The notes beneath the pieces were generated by a model. The model saw only the letters and a program-made list of their open reading frames with translations. It was not told where the DNA came from and made no database searches. DNA of 29,203 nucleotides from JAJFFW01 sp038531315 (lineage in GTDB: Bacteria; Pseudomonadota; Alphaproteobacteria; Caulobacterales; Parvularculaceae). This document shows, piece after piece, positions 14,953-23,049 of this stretch (within the stretch, counting starts at the first letter, position 1; each line of letters opens with the position of its first letter). The position numbers and the translations under genes are program-made. Location of the stretch: positions 1-29,203 of the forward strand of contig JBCBBT010000042.1 of NCBI GenBank assembly GCA_038531315.1. Direction: 5' to 3'.

Positions 14953-16371
14953 TTGACGACAAACACGTTTCATGAAACCGCGCCGGCCCCCGTGGCGGCG
15001 ATGGTTATCCATCCTGTCGTGGCGGGCGATGCGCGCGCACGCGATCCGCAGGCCTCGCTGGAGGAGGCGGTGGGCCTTGCGGCGGCGATTTCGCTCGACG
15101 TAGTGGCCGGTGAAACCGTTCCGGTCCACAAGCCGCGGCCCTCGACCTTCCTCGGGGCGGGAAAAGTCGCGGCGATCGGCGATCAGGCCGATGGTTTTGA
15201 AAGACGGCCGGAAGTCATTATCGTCGACACAGCGCTGAGCCCGGTCCAACACCGCAATCTGGAAAAAGAGTGGAACGCGAAAGTTCTCGACCGGACGGCC
15301 CTGATCCTGGAAATTTTTGGCGCCCGGGCGCAAACCGCCGAAGGGCGCCTCCAGGTTGATCTTGCGCATCTGACCTATCAACGCTCGCGGCTCGTGCGCT
15401 CCTGGACCCACCTGGAGCGCCAGCGCGGCGGCGCAGGTTTCCTCGGCGGGCCCGGCGAACGCCAGATCGAAGCCGACCGGCGCGCGCTTGCGGTAAAAAT
15501 TGATCGCCTGAAACAGAAAATCGAACAGGTACGCCGCACCCGAACGCTGCAACGCGCCAAACGCAAACGCGCGCCGCATCCGGTCGTCGCCCTTGTCGGC
15601 TACACGAATGCGGGGAAATCAACGCTTTTTAACCGGCTGACGCAATCCGACGTCTTTGCAAAGGACCTGCTGTTCGCAACACTCGACACGACAATGCGCG
15701 CCGTTGATTTGCCTTCCGGCCAGCGCGTCATCATGTCTGATACAGTGGGCTTCATTTCCGATCTGCCGACGCAGCTCGTCGCCGCCTTCCGCGCGACGCT
15801 CGAAGAGGTTCTGGAAGCCGATATCATCTTGCATGTGCGCGATGCGTCCCACGCCGATAGCGATGCGCAGCGCGATGACGTGATTGCCGTTCTGGAAGCG
15901 CTTGGCGTCAAGGCGGATAATTCCGCGCCAGTCGTTGAAGTGATGAACAAACTTGACCTTCTTGATACGGATGATCGAGACGCCATGATCGCCGGCGCGC
16001 GGGCGGCGATGGCGCGGCTCGAACAGGGCGACGTCTCTTTTACAATCGACGACCCGCTCAAGGCGCCGATCTCCGCCATTAATGGTTACGGAGTGGAAGG
16101 CCTTTGTGCGATCATCGATCATTTGATTACGGCGGACCGCGCAACCCTTGAAGTGCGCTTGCCGGCCGAGATGGACGGCGACGCGGGCGCGGCGCGCGCA
16201 TGGCTGCATGAGCGCGGCGATATTGAAAACGAAATCAATGAAGGCATGACGACGTTGCGCGTGCGATTATCACCGCAGGTTCTCGGCCAGTTCAAAAAAC
16301 GGTTTCCGCTGGCGCTGGTCAGCGAAGACGCTGCGCTGGCGACCGCCTCGCTAGAGACGAGGTCCGCATGA
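14953..16371 (+). CDS. hflX: GTPase HflX (ribosome-associated)
   Basis: Cytoplasmic GTPase that binds the 50S subunit and can split stalled or heat-inactivated 70S ribosomes. The 472 residues include the HflX N-terminal domain (about 18-190) with GGAGFLGGPGERQIE (159-173), then the G domain: G1 GYTNAGKS (216-223), G3 DTVGFI (263-268) and G4 NKLD near 331. A short C-terminal domain follows. The start is taken as TTG 14953, because AAGAGGG lies about 11 bases before it and the protein there reads into the family; ATG 15001 (residue 17) is a shorter alternative without a ribosome site. Its stop overlaps the next gene by four bases. The hfq-hflX pair is conserved across proteobacteria. Confidence 0.95.
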   Translation: MTTNTFHETAPAPVAAMVIHPVVAGDARARDPQASLEEAVGLAAAISLDVVAGETVPVHKPRPSTFLGAGKVAAIGDQADGFERRPEVIIVDTALSPVQHRNLEKEWNAKVLDRTALILEIFGARAQTAEGRLQVDLAHLTYQRSRLVRSWTHLERQRGGAGFLGGPGERQIEADRRALAVKIDRLKQKIEQVRRTRTLQRAKRKRAPHPVVALVGYTNAGKSTLFNRLTQSDVFAKDLLFATLDTTMRAVDLPSGQRVIMSDTVGFISDLPTQLVAAFRATLEEVLEADIILHVRDASHADSDAQRDDVIAVLEALGVKADNSAPVVEVMNKLDLLDTDDRDAMIAGARAAMARLEQGDVSFTIDDPLKAPISAINGYGVEGLCAIIDHLITADRATLEVRLPAEMDGDAGAARAWLHERGDIENEINEGMTTLRVRLSPQVLGQFKKRFPLALVSEDAALATASLETRSA

Positions 16372-17201
16372 GCGTCGACGCGGAACGCGTTTCCGACGCT
16401 ATCGCCGAACTCGCCGAAACAGTAATCAGGCCCCACCACAAGGCGCTGACGCCTGAAAAGATTCGCCGCAAATCGTCCGCCAATGATCTTGTCACCGACA
16501 TAGACGAGGAGATGGAAGACGCGCTTCGCGCCACATTGAGCCGTCTCTATCCGGCGGCGCATTTTGTCGGCGAGGAAAGCGTTGCGCGCGATCCGTCGGT
16601 TCTGGACGCCCTTGAAGGAGAGGGCGCATTCTGGATTGTCGATCCGATCGACGGCACACGGAGCTTTGTGAACGGCTCAGACGAATTCGGCGTCATCGTT
16701 GCGCTGGTTGAAAATGGCGAGACCGTGATGGGCTGGATCTATGGAATGGCTGATCGTGCGACCATGACCGCCGAGCGCGGCGCCGGCGTGCACTGGCGGG
16801 GCGGGGCGCTTGAGGCTTTAACCGCGTTCGCCGAGCGTGAATATGAGCGCCCGCGCGGCATGCGTTCAGTCGGTTGGTTGAAAGAGCCGTGGCGCGAGGC
16901 GATCCTCGACAATCTCGCATCGGACTTTGACAGCGCCGCGAGCCGCTGTTCCGCCTACAGCTACGTCAAGATGGCGCGCGGCGAGGTCGATTTCAGGCTC
17001 TCAAGCAGCATCCATCCGTGGGACCACGCGGCGGGCGCATTGATCGTCTCTGAGCTTGGCGGCGCCGTGCGCTGGCTTGACACCGGCGACCCCTACCGTC
17101 CGCAGGCATCTGCGCAACGCCCATTGCTTGCAAGCGCGGCTGCGGAGGAATGGCGCGAATTCGCCGACCAGCTTTTGCGCGGGGCGCCGGTCGCCTCTTA
17201 G
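16368..17201 (+). CDS. Inositol-monophosphatase-family phosphatase
   Basis: A 277-residue Mg-dependent, Li-sensitive-type sugar phosphatase; cytosolic. The metal-site motifs are all present: NDLVTDID (39-46), GEES (68-71), WIVDPIDGTRSFV (89-101, with Asp92 and Asp95) and HPWDHAAGALIVSELGG near 220-240. The family includes inositol-1-phosphatase (SuhB), histidinol-phosphatase (HisN) and 3'-phosphoadenosine-5'-phosphatase (CysQ); the sequence does not let me choose. HisN-like or a general phosphatase seems more likely than SuhB because of the divergent middle. It starts inside hflX by an ATGA overlap, so it is coupled to it. In many relatives mazG stands here instead. Confidence 0.87.
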   Translation: MSVDAERVSDAIAELAETVIRPHHKALTPEKIRRKSSANDLVTDIDEEMEDALRATLSRLYPAAHFVGEESVARDPSVLDALEGEGAFWIVDPIDGTRSFVNGSDEFGVIVALVENGETVMGWIYGMADRATMTAERGAGVHWRGGALEALTAFAEREYERPRGMRSVGWLKEPWREAILDNLASDFDSAASRCSAYSYVKMARGEVDFRLSSSIHPWDHAAGALIVSELGGAVRWLDTGDPYRPQASAQRPLLASAAAEEWREFADQLLRGAPVAS

Positions 17202-17288
17202 GGGCAAGGCGGGCGTCTGCCATTATCATTTGAGGATTGCGCTGGACTGCATCAAAGTCCGGTGGTCGATTTTCAACAGAGGGCGGTT

Positions 17289-18119
17289 ATGACGGTGTTC
17301 AAGGATAAGGTCTGTGTCGTCACCGGCGCCGCATCGGGGATCGGGCGCGCAATGGCCCTGCAGCTGGCGCAGGCGGGCGCAATGCTCGCGCTCAGCGACA
17401 TTGACGGCGACGGCCTTGAAGAGACCAAAGCGCTGATCGGCGCGTCCAATCGCGTCACCAGCGATGTCTTCGATATGACCGATCCGGACGCTATCGCCGC
17501 CTATCCCGAGGCTGTTCGCTCGGCGCTGGGGCCAGCCGACTTCGTTTTCAATGTTGCGGGCCTGACGCGCGTCAGTTCGTTTGAAGAAATGTCCATGACG
17601 GCGTTTGAAAAAGTCATGGACGTTAATTTCTACGGCGTCGTGCGGATGGCGAAAGGGTTCCTGCCGCAACTGCTCGATACGGGCGGCGTCCTGGTCAACA
17701 TTTCGAGCCTTTTTGGCTTGATCGGCTATCCGGGGCAAACGCACTATTGCGCATCGAAATTCGCCGTACGCGGATTTTCTGAAACGCTTGCCGCGGAGCT
17801 TTCCGATAAAGGCGTTTGCGTCACCTCAGTGCATCCGGGGGGCGTTGCAACGAATATTGTCAACAACGCGACCATCGATGCGCTGCCGGAAGGCGTTGCG
17901 TCCCATGATCAGATGAAGGCGAATTTTGACAAGGCTGCGATCACGACACCGGAGCGCGCAGCGGAGATTATTCTGAACGGCGCCGCAAACAGACGCCGCC
18001 GGGTCGTCGTTGGCCGTGATGCGAAAATGATTTCATTCGTGCAGCGTATGCTGCCCGGCAGTTACGCAAAAGTGCTGACAAAATTTCTGTCGCGGGCGCA
18101 GTCGGACCCTGCGTCCTGA
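17289..18119 (+). CDS. Short-chain dehydrogenase/reductase (classical SDR)
   Basis: A 276-residue SDR with TGAASGIG (12-19), NVAG (88-91), Asn113, catalytic Ser139/140 (NISSLFG) and YCASK (Tyr153, Lys157). PGGVAT follows the active site. The C-terminal part, with a basic RRRRVVVG segment and a hydrophobic end, resembles SDRs found beside acyl-CoA or alcohol-oxidising genes, but the substrate is unknown. ATG 17289 is chosen because AGAGGG stands five bases before it; a GTG nine codons upstream is also in frame but lacks this. It lies 87 bases after the phosphatase, on the same strand. It is unrelated in detail to the dehydrogenase at 768-1544 beyond the family fold. Confidence 0.87.
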   Translation: MTVFKDKVCVVTGAASGIGRAMALQLAQAGAMLALSDIDGDGLEETKALIGASNRVTSDVFDMTDPDAIAAYPEAVRSALGPADFVFNVAGLTRVSSFEEMSMTAFEKVMDVNFYGVVRMAKGFLPQLLDTGGVLVNISSLFGLIGYPGQTHYCASKFAVRGFSETLAAELSDKGVCVTSVHPGGVATNIVNNATIDALPEGVASHDQMKANFDKAAITTPERAAEIILNGAANRRRRVVVGRDAKMISFVQRMLPGSYAKVLTKFLSRAQSDPAS

Positions 18120-18144
18120 GCCCGATCAGCGTTCCGGTCCTTCG

Positions 18145-18786
18145 CTATCCCATTGAGGCGATGAAAGCGTCCGCTTCGGCGATTGCTGTGTTCATTTCCG
18201 CGATCAGCGCTTCCACGCGTTCCTCGATTTTCACTTTTTCAAGTTCAAGAGATGAAATCGCGCGGGCGTTCAGATTGTGTTTCAGGAACAAAACCTGATC
18301 TTCATAAAGTTCAAGCACGGGGTCCATCTTCGACGCCGCTTTATTCATGGCTGCAAGAAGGGTTTGATAGTCGCCGCGCGTTGCGGCGAGTTGTTCTGAG
18401 CTGCGGCGGCGCAGGTCAGGGCTTTCGTAAAGCGCGAGTTCCTTTTCCCATTCCTTGAAAAGGCGCTTGCCGACATCATCGACGGAATCGATGCGGCTGC
18501 GCACTTCTGCGGCCTGATTTTTCGCGCGCTTATAGGAGGCGTCCATCTTGTCGTATTGGCGCTCGAGTTCACCGCCGTCGATCTCGACGAGCGTGCGGAA
18601 TTCCTCCAGGGCGCTTGCAAAGGTCTTTTGGGCCTGAGCCTGTTCGCCGCGCGCATCCTTTACCCGATCAACGAGGATATCGCGTTTTTCAAACCCGAAT
18701 TTTTCAAGCGTGCCGTAGTACGCCGTTGCACAGCCAGCAACAGCCAGAAATACCGAAACGCCTAAAACCTTGATCACCGAATGCAT
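18145..18786 (-). CDS. DUF2959-type lipoprotein
   Basis: A predicted 213-residue lipoprotein of a family of unknown function (DUF2959). The signal peptide MHSVIKVLGVSVFLAVAG ends at a lipobox with Cys19 (AVAGC). The mature part is almost wholly helical and charged, with long heptad-like stretches (about 30-110 and 150-210) that suggest coiled coils: KFGFEKRDILVDRVKDARGE, then YKRAKNQAAEVRSRIDSVDDV. It should be anchored in the outer or inner membrane facing the periplasm; residue +2 is Ala, so not an Asp retention signal. ATG 18786 is chosen with GGAG six bases upstream; a TTG two codons earlier is in frame. It converges on the SDR gene with only 25 bases between the stops. Confidence 0.82.
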   Translation of the reverse strand: MHSVIKVLGVSVFLAVAGCATAYYGTLEKFGFEKRDILVDRVKDARGEQAQAQKTFASALEEFRTLVEIDGGELERQYDKMDASYKRAKNQAAEVRSRIDSVDDVGKRLFKEWEKELALYESPDLRRRSSEQLAATRGDYQTLLAAMNKAASKMDPVLELYEDQVLFLKHNLNARAISSLELEKVKIEERVEALIAEMNTAIAEADAFIASMG

Positions 18787-19141
18787 GAACAACTCCGCCA
18801 GTCTTTTATTTCAAGAACGCCCCGAAGCGCCTTTTCTTCCCCCATGGGTAGCGAGAATCGACAGTCGCGTCACCTGCCGGGCTGATCGCCGGGAGGTCTC
18901 GGGTCGCGCAGGCGGCGGCGGGCCCGACCCATGGTCACGCTGACCAGTAAGAATGAGCGGTAAGTCTCTGCTATCGTTGAAAAAAGGCCACTGGAATTCA
19001 GTGAGATCGCAATAAGCCTGGTGTTGTCCGGCTTCGTAACGCCCGGCTAACGGTCAGGCTCCCAGTCTGGCTAATGGTTTGATTGTATTCTCGTCGATTC
19101 GGGATATGGAATAGAAACACCGGACCGGGTTGGAGAGCGTC
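18787..19141. other. Divergent intergenic region before lemA
   Basis: These 355 bases without a gene carry the promoters of the lipoprotein (leftward) and of lemA (rightward). Visible structures: GGGTCG/CGACCC (18901-18906 with 18925-18930), the perfect stem TGGTCA-CGC-TGACCA (18932-18946), the inverted pair CACTG/CAGTG (18989-19003), and two near copies of GGCTAACGGT (19045-19054 and 19069-19078, one mismatch). A TTGATT at 19079-19084 with GATATG 18 bases later is a weak promoter candidate for lemA. No T-run follows the hairpins, so I see no terminator, and I recognise no RNA gene. Confidence 0.5.
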
Positions 19142-19708
19142 ATGAATGGATTTTTGATTTTTGTGTTGATCGTCGTGCTGGCGATCGTTTTCGTGATCAC
19201 GATTTATAACCGTATTGTCGCTCTTAACCAGCGCGCCGATCAGGCCTTTGCGGACGTCGATGTGCAGCTGAAACAGCGCCACGATGTCATTCCAAACCTT
19301 GTTGAGACCGTGAAAGGCTACGCCAGCCACGAGAAGGAAACGCTGAATGCAGTCATTGAAGCGCGCAATTCAGCCGTCGCGGCGCAGGGCCCTTCCGCGC
19401 AGGGACAGGCCGAGGGGGTCCTCGGGGCGGCGCTCGGGAAACTGTTTGCACTCGCAGAAGCCTATCCTGACCTGAAGGCGAATACGAACTTTCTGGAGTT
19501 GCAGCGCGAGCTTTCCGATATCGAAAACAAAATCGCGGCGGCGCGGCGTTTCTTCAACAACGCCATTCAGGAATACAACACGATCATCCAGCAGATTCCC
19601 GGCAACTTCATTGCGCCAATGGGGAGCTTTTCGAAGCGCGATTTCTTCGAAATCCCCGAGGCGAGCCGCGCGACTCTGGAGGCGGCGCCCGAAGTAACCT
19701 TTAACTGA
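19142..19708 (+). CDS. lemA: LemA family protein
   Basis: A 188-residue protein of the LemA family, of unknown biochemical role. It has one N-terminal membrane helix (about residues 3-22, FLIFVLIVVLAIVFVITIY) followed by a long helical domain with the family signature YNRIVALNQRADQAFADVDV..LKQRHDVIPNLVETVKGYA. The later segment NFLELQRELSDIENKIAAARRFFN and the PGN..A.......FFE ending are also typical. ATG 19142 has GGAG six bases upstream; a TTG four codons earlier is less good. LemA genes are often found beside M48 metallopeptidases, as here two genes downstream, so the two probably work together at the membrane. Family call firm, function open. Confidence 0.94.
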   Translation: MNGFLIFVLIVVLAIVFVITIYNRIVALNQRADQAFADVDVQLKQRHDVIPNLVETVKGYASHEKETLNAVIEARNSAVAAQGPSAQGQAEGVLGAALGKLFALAEAYPDLKANTNFLELQRELSDIENKIAAARRFFNNAIQEYNTIIQQIPGNFIAPMGSFSKRDFFEIPEASRATLEAAPEVTFN

Positions 19709-19757
19709 CCGCGTCAGCGCCGGCGGCGGGCGACGTCCGCATCAGGGCGCGAGCTTT

Positions 19758-20477
19758 ATGGATCGTGCGAGCAAAAAGATTGGCCTGATCGGCGGCGTCA
19801 GCCCCGAGAGCACCGTTTTTTACTATCGCCTGATCAATCAGGCGGCGGCGCGCCGGCTCGGCCGCCCTCATTCGGCGGAAGTCATCATCTACGCGCTCGA
19901 TTTCGGGACGATGATGAAACACTATACCGCCGAAGACTGGCCTTCGTTCAAAGCAGAGGTCGTACGCGCCGGACGCGCGCTGGAAGCCGCCGGTTGCGAT
20001 GCGCTGGCGATCTCCTCGAACACGACCCAGATGGCGGTCTTTGACCTTGCCGATGCGGTTGGCGCGCCGGTGATCAATATGCTCACGGTCTTAGGCAACG
20101 CGCTCACCGACGCCGGCGTTCAACGGCCCCTTGTTCTTGGAACGCCGTTCGTGATGGAGGGGGATTTTTACCGTCCCCACCTAGAGGCGATATACGGCCT
20201 CAAGACAATAATTCCGGGAGCGGACGACCGGCGTGAAGTCGACCGGGTAATTTTTGAAGAACTTGTCAACGGCGTCATCTCGCCGGAAGCGCGGCGCAGC
20301 TATATTGAAATTATAGCGCGCGGCGCCGCCGCAGGCGCGGACGCGGTTATTCTCGGCTGCACTGAAATCGGCCTTTTAATTGAACAGGACCACGCGCCGC
20401 AGCCGGTGTTTGATACGACAAGGTTGCACGCCGCCGCGATCGCCGAATTCGCGTTTTCAGAACGGCCTATATCATGA
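19758..20477 (+). CDS. Aspartate/glutamate racemase family protein with one catalytic Cys
   Basis: A 239-residue member of the Asp/Glu racemase family, about the normal length, cytosolic. The fold signatures are IGLIGGVSPESTVFYYR at the start, ISSNTTQMA near 85-93 and ILGCTEIGLL near 198-207. True two-base racemases use two cysteines: the second is present (Cys201), but the first position, normally CNT, is SNT with Ser87. Enzymes with Thr or Ser in place of the first Cys exist and can be one-directional, so activity may be altered rather than lost. The gene sits 49 bases after lemA and overlaps the M48 peptidase gene by four bases (ATGA), which ties it to that pair. Substrate not known. Confidence 0.85.
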   Translation: MDRASKKIGLIGGVSPESTVFYYRLINQAAARRLGRPHSAEVIIYALDFGTMMKHYTAEDWPSFKAEVVRAGRALEAAGCDALAISSNTTQMAVFDLADAVGAPVINMLTVLGNALTDAGVQRPLVLGTPFVMEGDFYRPHLEAIYGLKTIIPGADDRREVDRVIFEELVNGVISPEARRSYIEIIARGAAAGADAVILGCTEIGLLIEQDHAPQPVFDTTRLHAAAIAEFAFSERPIS

Positions 20478-21451
20478 GCGCCTTCGGCCTCCAGTCCCAT
20501 ATCTGGAATAACAATCTGAAATCGATCCTGTTGCTGGCGGGCTTTCCGCTGTTGCTGCTGGTTTTGATGTATGGGTTGTGTGTTGGTTATGTTGGCCTCA
20601 GCGACGATATCCGCTCACCCGAGGAGGGCTTAACCGTCGCGTTCGAGCTGATGGGCCGCGTGTGGCCCCTTGCGTTCATGGCGGCTGGCGCATGGTTCCT
20701 GATTGCATGGCTGTTGAACCAGCAGATCGTCAAGGCGTCGGTCGGCGCCAAAGGCTTAACGCGGCGCGAGGCGCCAGAGATTTATAACATGCTGGAAAAT
20801 CTGTGCCTCTCGCGCGGGCTGACCATGCCGAAACTCAATATTATTGAAAGTGCGGCGTTGAACGCCTTCGCCAGTGGGGTCAGTGAGGCGAGTTATACGA
20901 TTACGTTGACCCGCGGTCTGATCGACACGCTCGACGATGACGAACTGGAAGCCGTCCTGGCGCATGAACTGACGCATATCATGAACAAAGACGTCCGCCT
21001 TCTGATTGTCGCGGTAGTCTTTGTCGGCATCTTTTCTTTTTTTGCCGAGATTTTGTTCGATGGGCTTTTCCGGACCGGTGTGCGGGTCGGCGGCCATACG
21101 CGCTCGCGCAATGGCGACAGCCGCGGCGGCGGGATTTTGATCATTGTTGCAATTGCTTTGATCATTCTCGCTTATGTGCTGGCGATCGCCATTCGTTTTG
21201 CCCTGTCGCGTAAACGCGAGTTTCTCGCGGACGCTGGGGCGGTTGAGTTGACAAAAAATCCTGATGCAATGATTTCCGCGCTGCGCAAGATTTCAGGACG
21301 AAGCGAAGTCGATGCGCCCGCCGATGTGCGCCAGATGATGGTGGTGAACGCCAAACCCTTTGCGGGCGTATTTATGACCCATCCGTCGATTGAAAAAAGG
21401 GTAGAGGCGCTTGTCGATTTCGGCGGCGGCGCGCCGGGCGCCCTTCAGTAA
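20474..21451 (+). CDS. M48-family membrane zinc metallopeptidase
   Basis: A 325-residue membrane-bound metallopeptidase related to HtpX. Two N-terminal helices (about 17-42 and 63-82) are followed by the catalytic part with HELTH (164-168) and the third zinc ligand Glu249 in SRKREFLADAGAVELT; two more helices lie at about 176-198 and 218-242. The active site faces the cytoplasm, as in HtpX, and the likely job is quality control of membrane proteins. The order of ligands and the helix pair between HELTH and Glu249 are as in the family. A C-terminal TM-free tail carries MTHPSIEKRVEAL. Its stop overlaps the convergent TRAP gene by seven bases. With lemA it forms a common module. Confidence 0.92.
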   Translation: MSAFGLQSHIWNNNLKSILLLAGFPLLLLVLMYGLCVGYVGLSDDIRSPEEGLTVAFELMGRVWPLAFMAAGAWFLIAWLLNQQIVKASVGAKGLTRREAPEIYNMLENLCLSRGLTMPKLNIIESAALNAFASGVSEASYTITLTRGLIDTLDDDELEAVLAHELTHIMNKDVRLLIVAVVFVGIFSFFAEILFDGLFRTGVRVGGHTRSRNGDSRGGGILIIVAIALIILAYVLAIAIRFALSRKREFLADAGAVELTKNPDAMISALRKISGRSEVDAPADVRQMMVVNAKPFAGVFMTHPSIEKRVEALVDFGGGAPGALQ

Positions 21452-23049
21452 AGCAGGTTCGGAAGCCATGTCGCCAGCGCCGGAAATAGCGCCAGCATGG
21501 CGAGCGCCAGAAGTTGAATGCCAATAAACGGCATCGCTCCGCGATAGATATCGGACGTCCTGACGCTGTCCGGCGCAACGCCCCGCAGATAAAAGAGCGC
21601 AAAGCCGAAAGGCGGCGTCAGAAATGACGTTTGCAGATTAATCGCCATCATTACGCCGAGCCAAACCGGGTCCAGCCCCATGGCCAGAAGAGGCGGGCCG
21701 ACAAGCGGCACCACGACCAGCGTGATTTCGATAAAGTCGAGAAAAAATCCGAGAACAAACATCACCAGCATGACCGAGACAACCGCGCCGACAATTCCGC
21801 CCGGCGCGGCGTCAAGGGCGGCGCGCACGGTTTCATCGCCGCCGAGCCCGCGAAAGACCAGCGAGAAAAGCGCAGCGCCGATCAGGATAGTGAACACCAT
21901 CGTGGTGACGCGCGCCGTCTGATCGACAATCGCCGCCAGCGTGCCCCCGCGCCAAAGGCGCGCAAAGCTGACCGCAACGCCCCACGGCGCAATCAGGCAA
22001 AACAAAAGAGCGATGATCATGCCGGCCTGCTCGGCGCCGGAGATCGCCTCGCGCCCGAGCCGCAAATCCAGAAAGGCCGTGAGAATCATCAGCCCGCCAA
22101 TCGCCGCCGCCGACGCATAAACGGGCAGGGCGCCGGTGAACCGCAATCGGCCCCCGGTAGACCGGGCCCCTGCAATCAAAAGCGCGCCGACCGCACCGAC
22201 GCTCGCCGCTTCTGTGGGCGTTGCGACGCCGGCAAGGATCGACCCGAGAACGGCGACAATCAACAAGAGCGGCGGCGGCAGGACCCTGAGAGCGCCGGCG
22301 AAAACTTCCCGGCGCGACCCCATTTCGCTCGCCGGAATGGCGGGCGCTTTTGAGGGCTGTGTGACGGCGACGAAAACCTGCCAGAGCAGATAAAACCCGA
22401 CGAGCATCAATCCGGGGATCAGCGCGCCGGCGAACAGGTCGCCGACCGAAACGGTCTCCGGCGCGAAGACGCCCTGTTCCAGTTGCGCTTTTTGGTAAGC
22501 GTTGGAAATGACGTCTCCAAGCAGGATGAGTACGATTGAGGGTGGAATGATCTGTCCCAGCGTGCCCGCCGCCGCGATCGAGCCGGCGGAAAAGGCGGGA
22601 TCATAGCCCCGCCGCAACATTGTCGGCAGGCTGAGCAGTCCCATGGTGACGACGGTGGCGCCGACAATGCCTGTCGATGCGGCAAGGAGCGCGCCGACAA
22701 GCGTCACCGAGATGCCTAGCCCGCCGCGTAAGGAGCCGAAGAGCTTGGCCATTTCGTCGAGGAGCTCTTCGGCGATTTGCGCTTTTTCGAGGATCACGCC
22801 CATCAGGATGAACATCGGCACAGCGATCAACGTTGTGTTGGACACCGCGCCATAGATGCGCTGGGGCAGGGGCCGGACAAAATCAAGATCGAAAACGCCG
22901 AATGCGAGGCCGATCACGGCGAACAGGATCGCAACGCCCGCAAGGCTGAACGCGGCCGGAAATCCGGCGAGCAGAAGTATGCACAACGTCGCCACCATGG
23001 CGATATCGAGCCAGCCGGCGGCGGCGCAAAAGCACATGCCCTCAACCAT
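21445..23049 (-). CDS. TRAP transporter large membrane subunit (DctM/TakM type)
   Basis: A 534-residue integral membrane protein with about 12 to 14 hydrophobic helices, the transport subunit of a sodium-driven tripartite (TRAP) uptake system. Typical features are GFPAAFSLAGVAILFAVIG at the start, VPMFILMGVILEKAQIAEELLDEM, ATVVTMGLLSLPTMLRRGYDPAFSAGSIAAAGTLGQIIPPSIVLILLGDV, and, near the end, LGFFLDFIEITLVVVPLVGPPL and NLQTSFLTPPFGFALFYLRG. It is longer than the roughly 430-residue norm, with an insert in the middle, as in the TakP-type systems. ATG 23049 overlaps the end of the small-subunit gene by eight bases, so the subunits are coupled. A longer frame above it is not used. Confidence 0.93.
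   Translation of the reverse strand: MVEGMCFCAAAGWLDIAMVATLCILLLAGFPAAFSLAGVAILFAVIGLAFGVFDLDFVRPLPQRIYGAVSNTTLIAVPMFILMGVILEKAQIAEELLDEMAKLFGSLRGGLGISVTLVGALLAASTGIVGATVVTMGLLSLPTMLRRGYDPAFSAGSIAAAGTLGQIIPPSIVLILLGDVISNAYQKAQLEQGVFAPETVSVGDLFAGALIPGLMLVGFYLLWQVFVAVTQPSKAPAIPASEMGSRREVFAGALRVLPPPLLLIVAVLGSILAGVATPTEAASVGAVGALLIAGARSTGGRLRFTGALPVYASAAAIGGLMILTAFLDLRLGREAISGAEQAGMIIALLFCLIAPWGVAVSFARLWRGGTLAAIVDQTARVTTMVFTILIGAALFSLVFRGLGGDETVRAALDAAPGGIVGAVVSVMLVMFVLGFFLDFIEITLVVVPLVGPPLLAMGLDPVWLGVMMAINLQTSFLTPPFGFALFYLRGVAPDSVRTSDIYRGAMPFIGIQLLALAMLALFPALATWLPNLLY

Noticed and set aside
18901..19003. Cluster of hairpins as a possible structured RNA (SRP, 6S, RNase P, tmRNA)
   Set aside because: None of the conserved sequence blocks of these RNAs is present and no terminator follows; kept only as intergenic structure.
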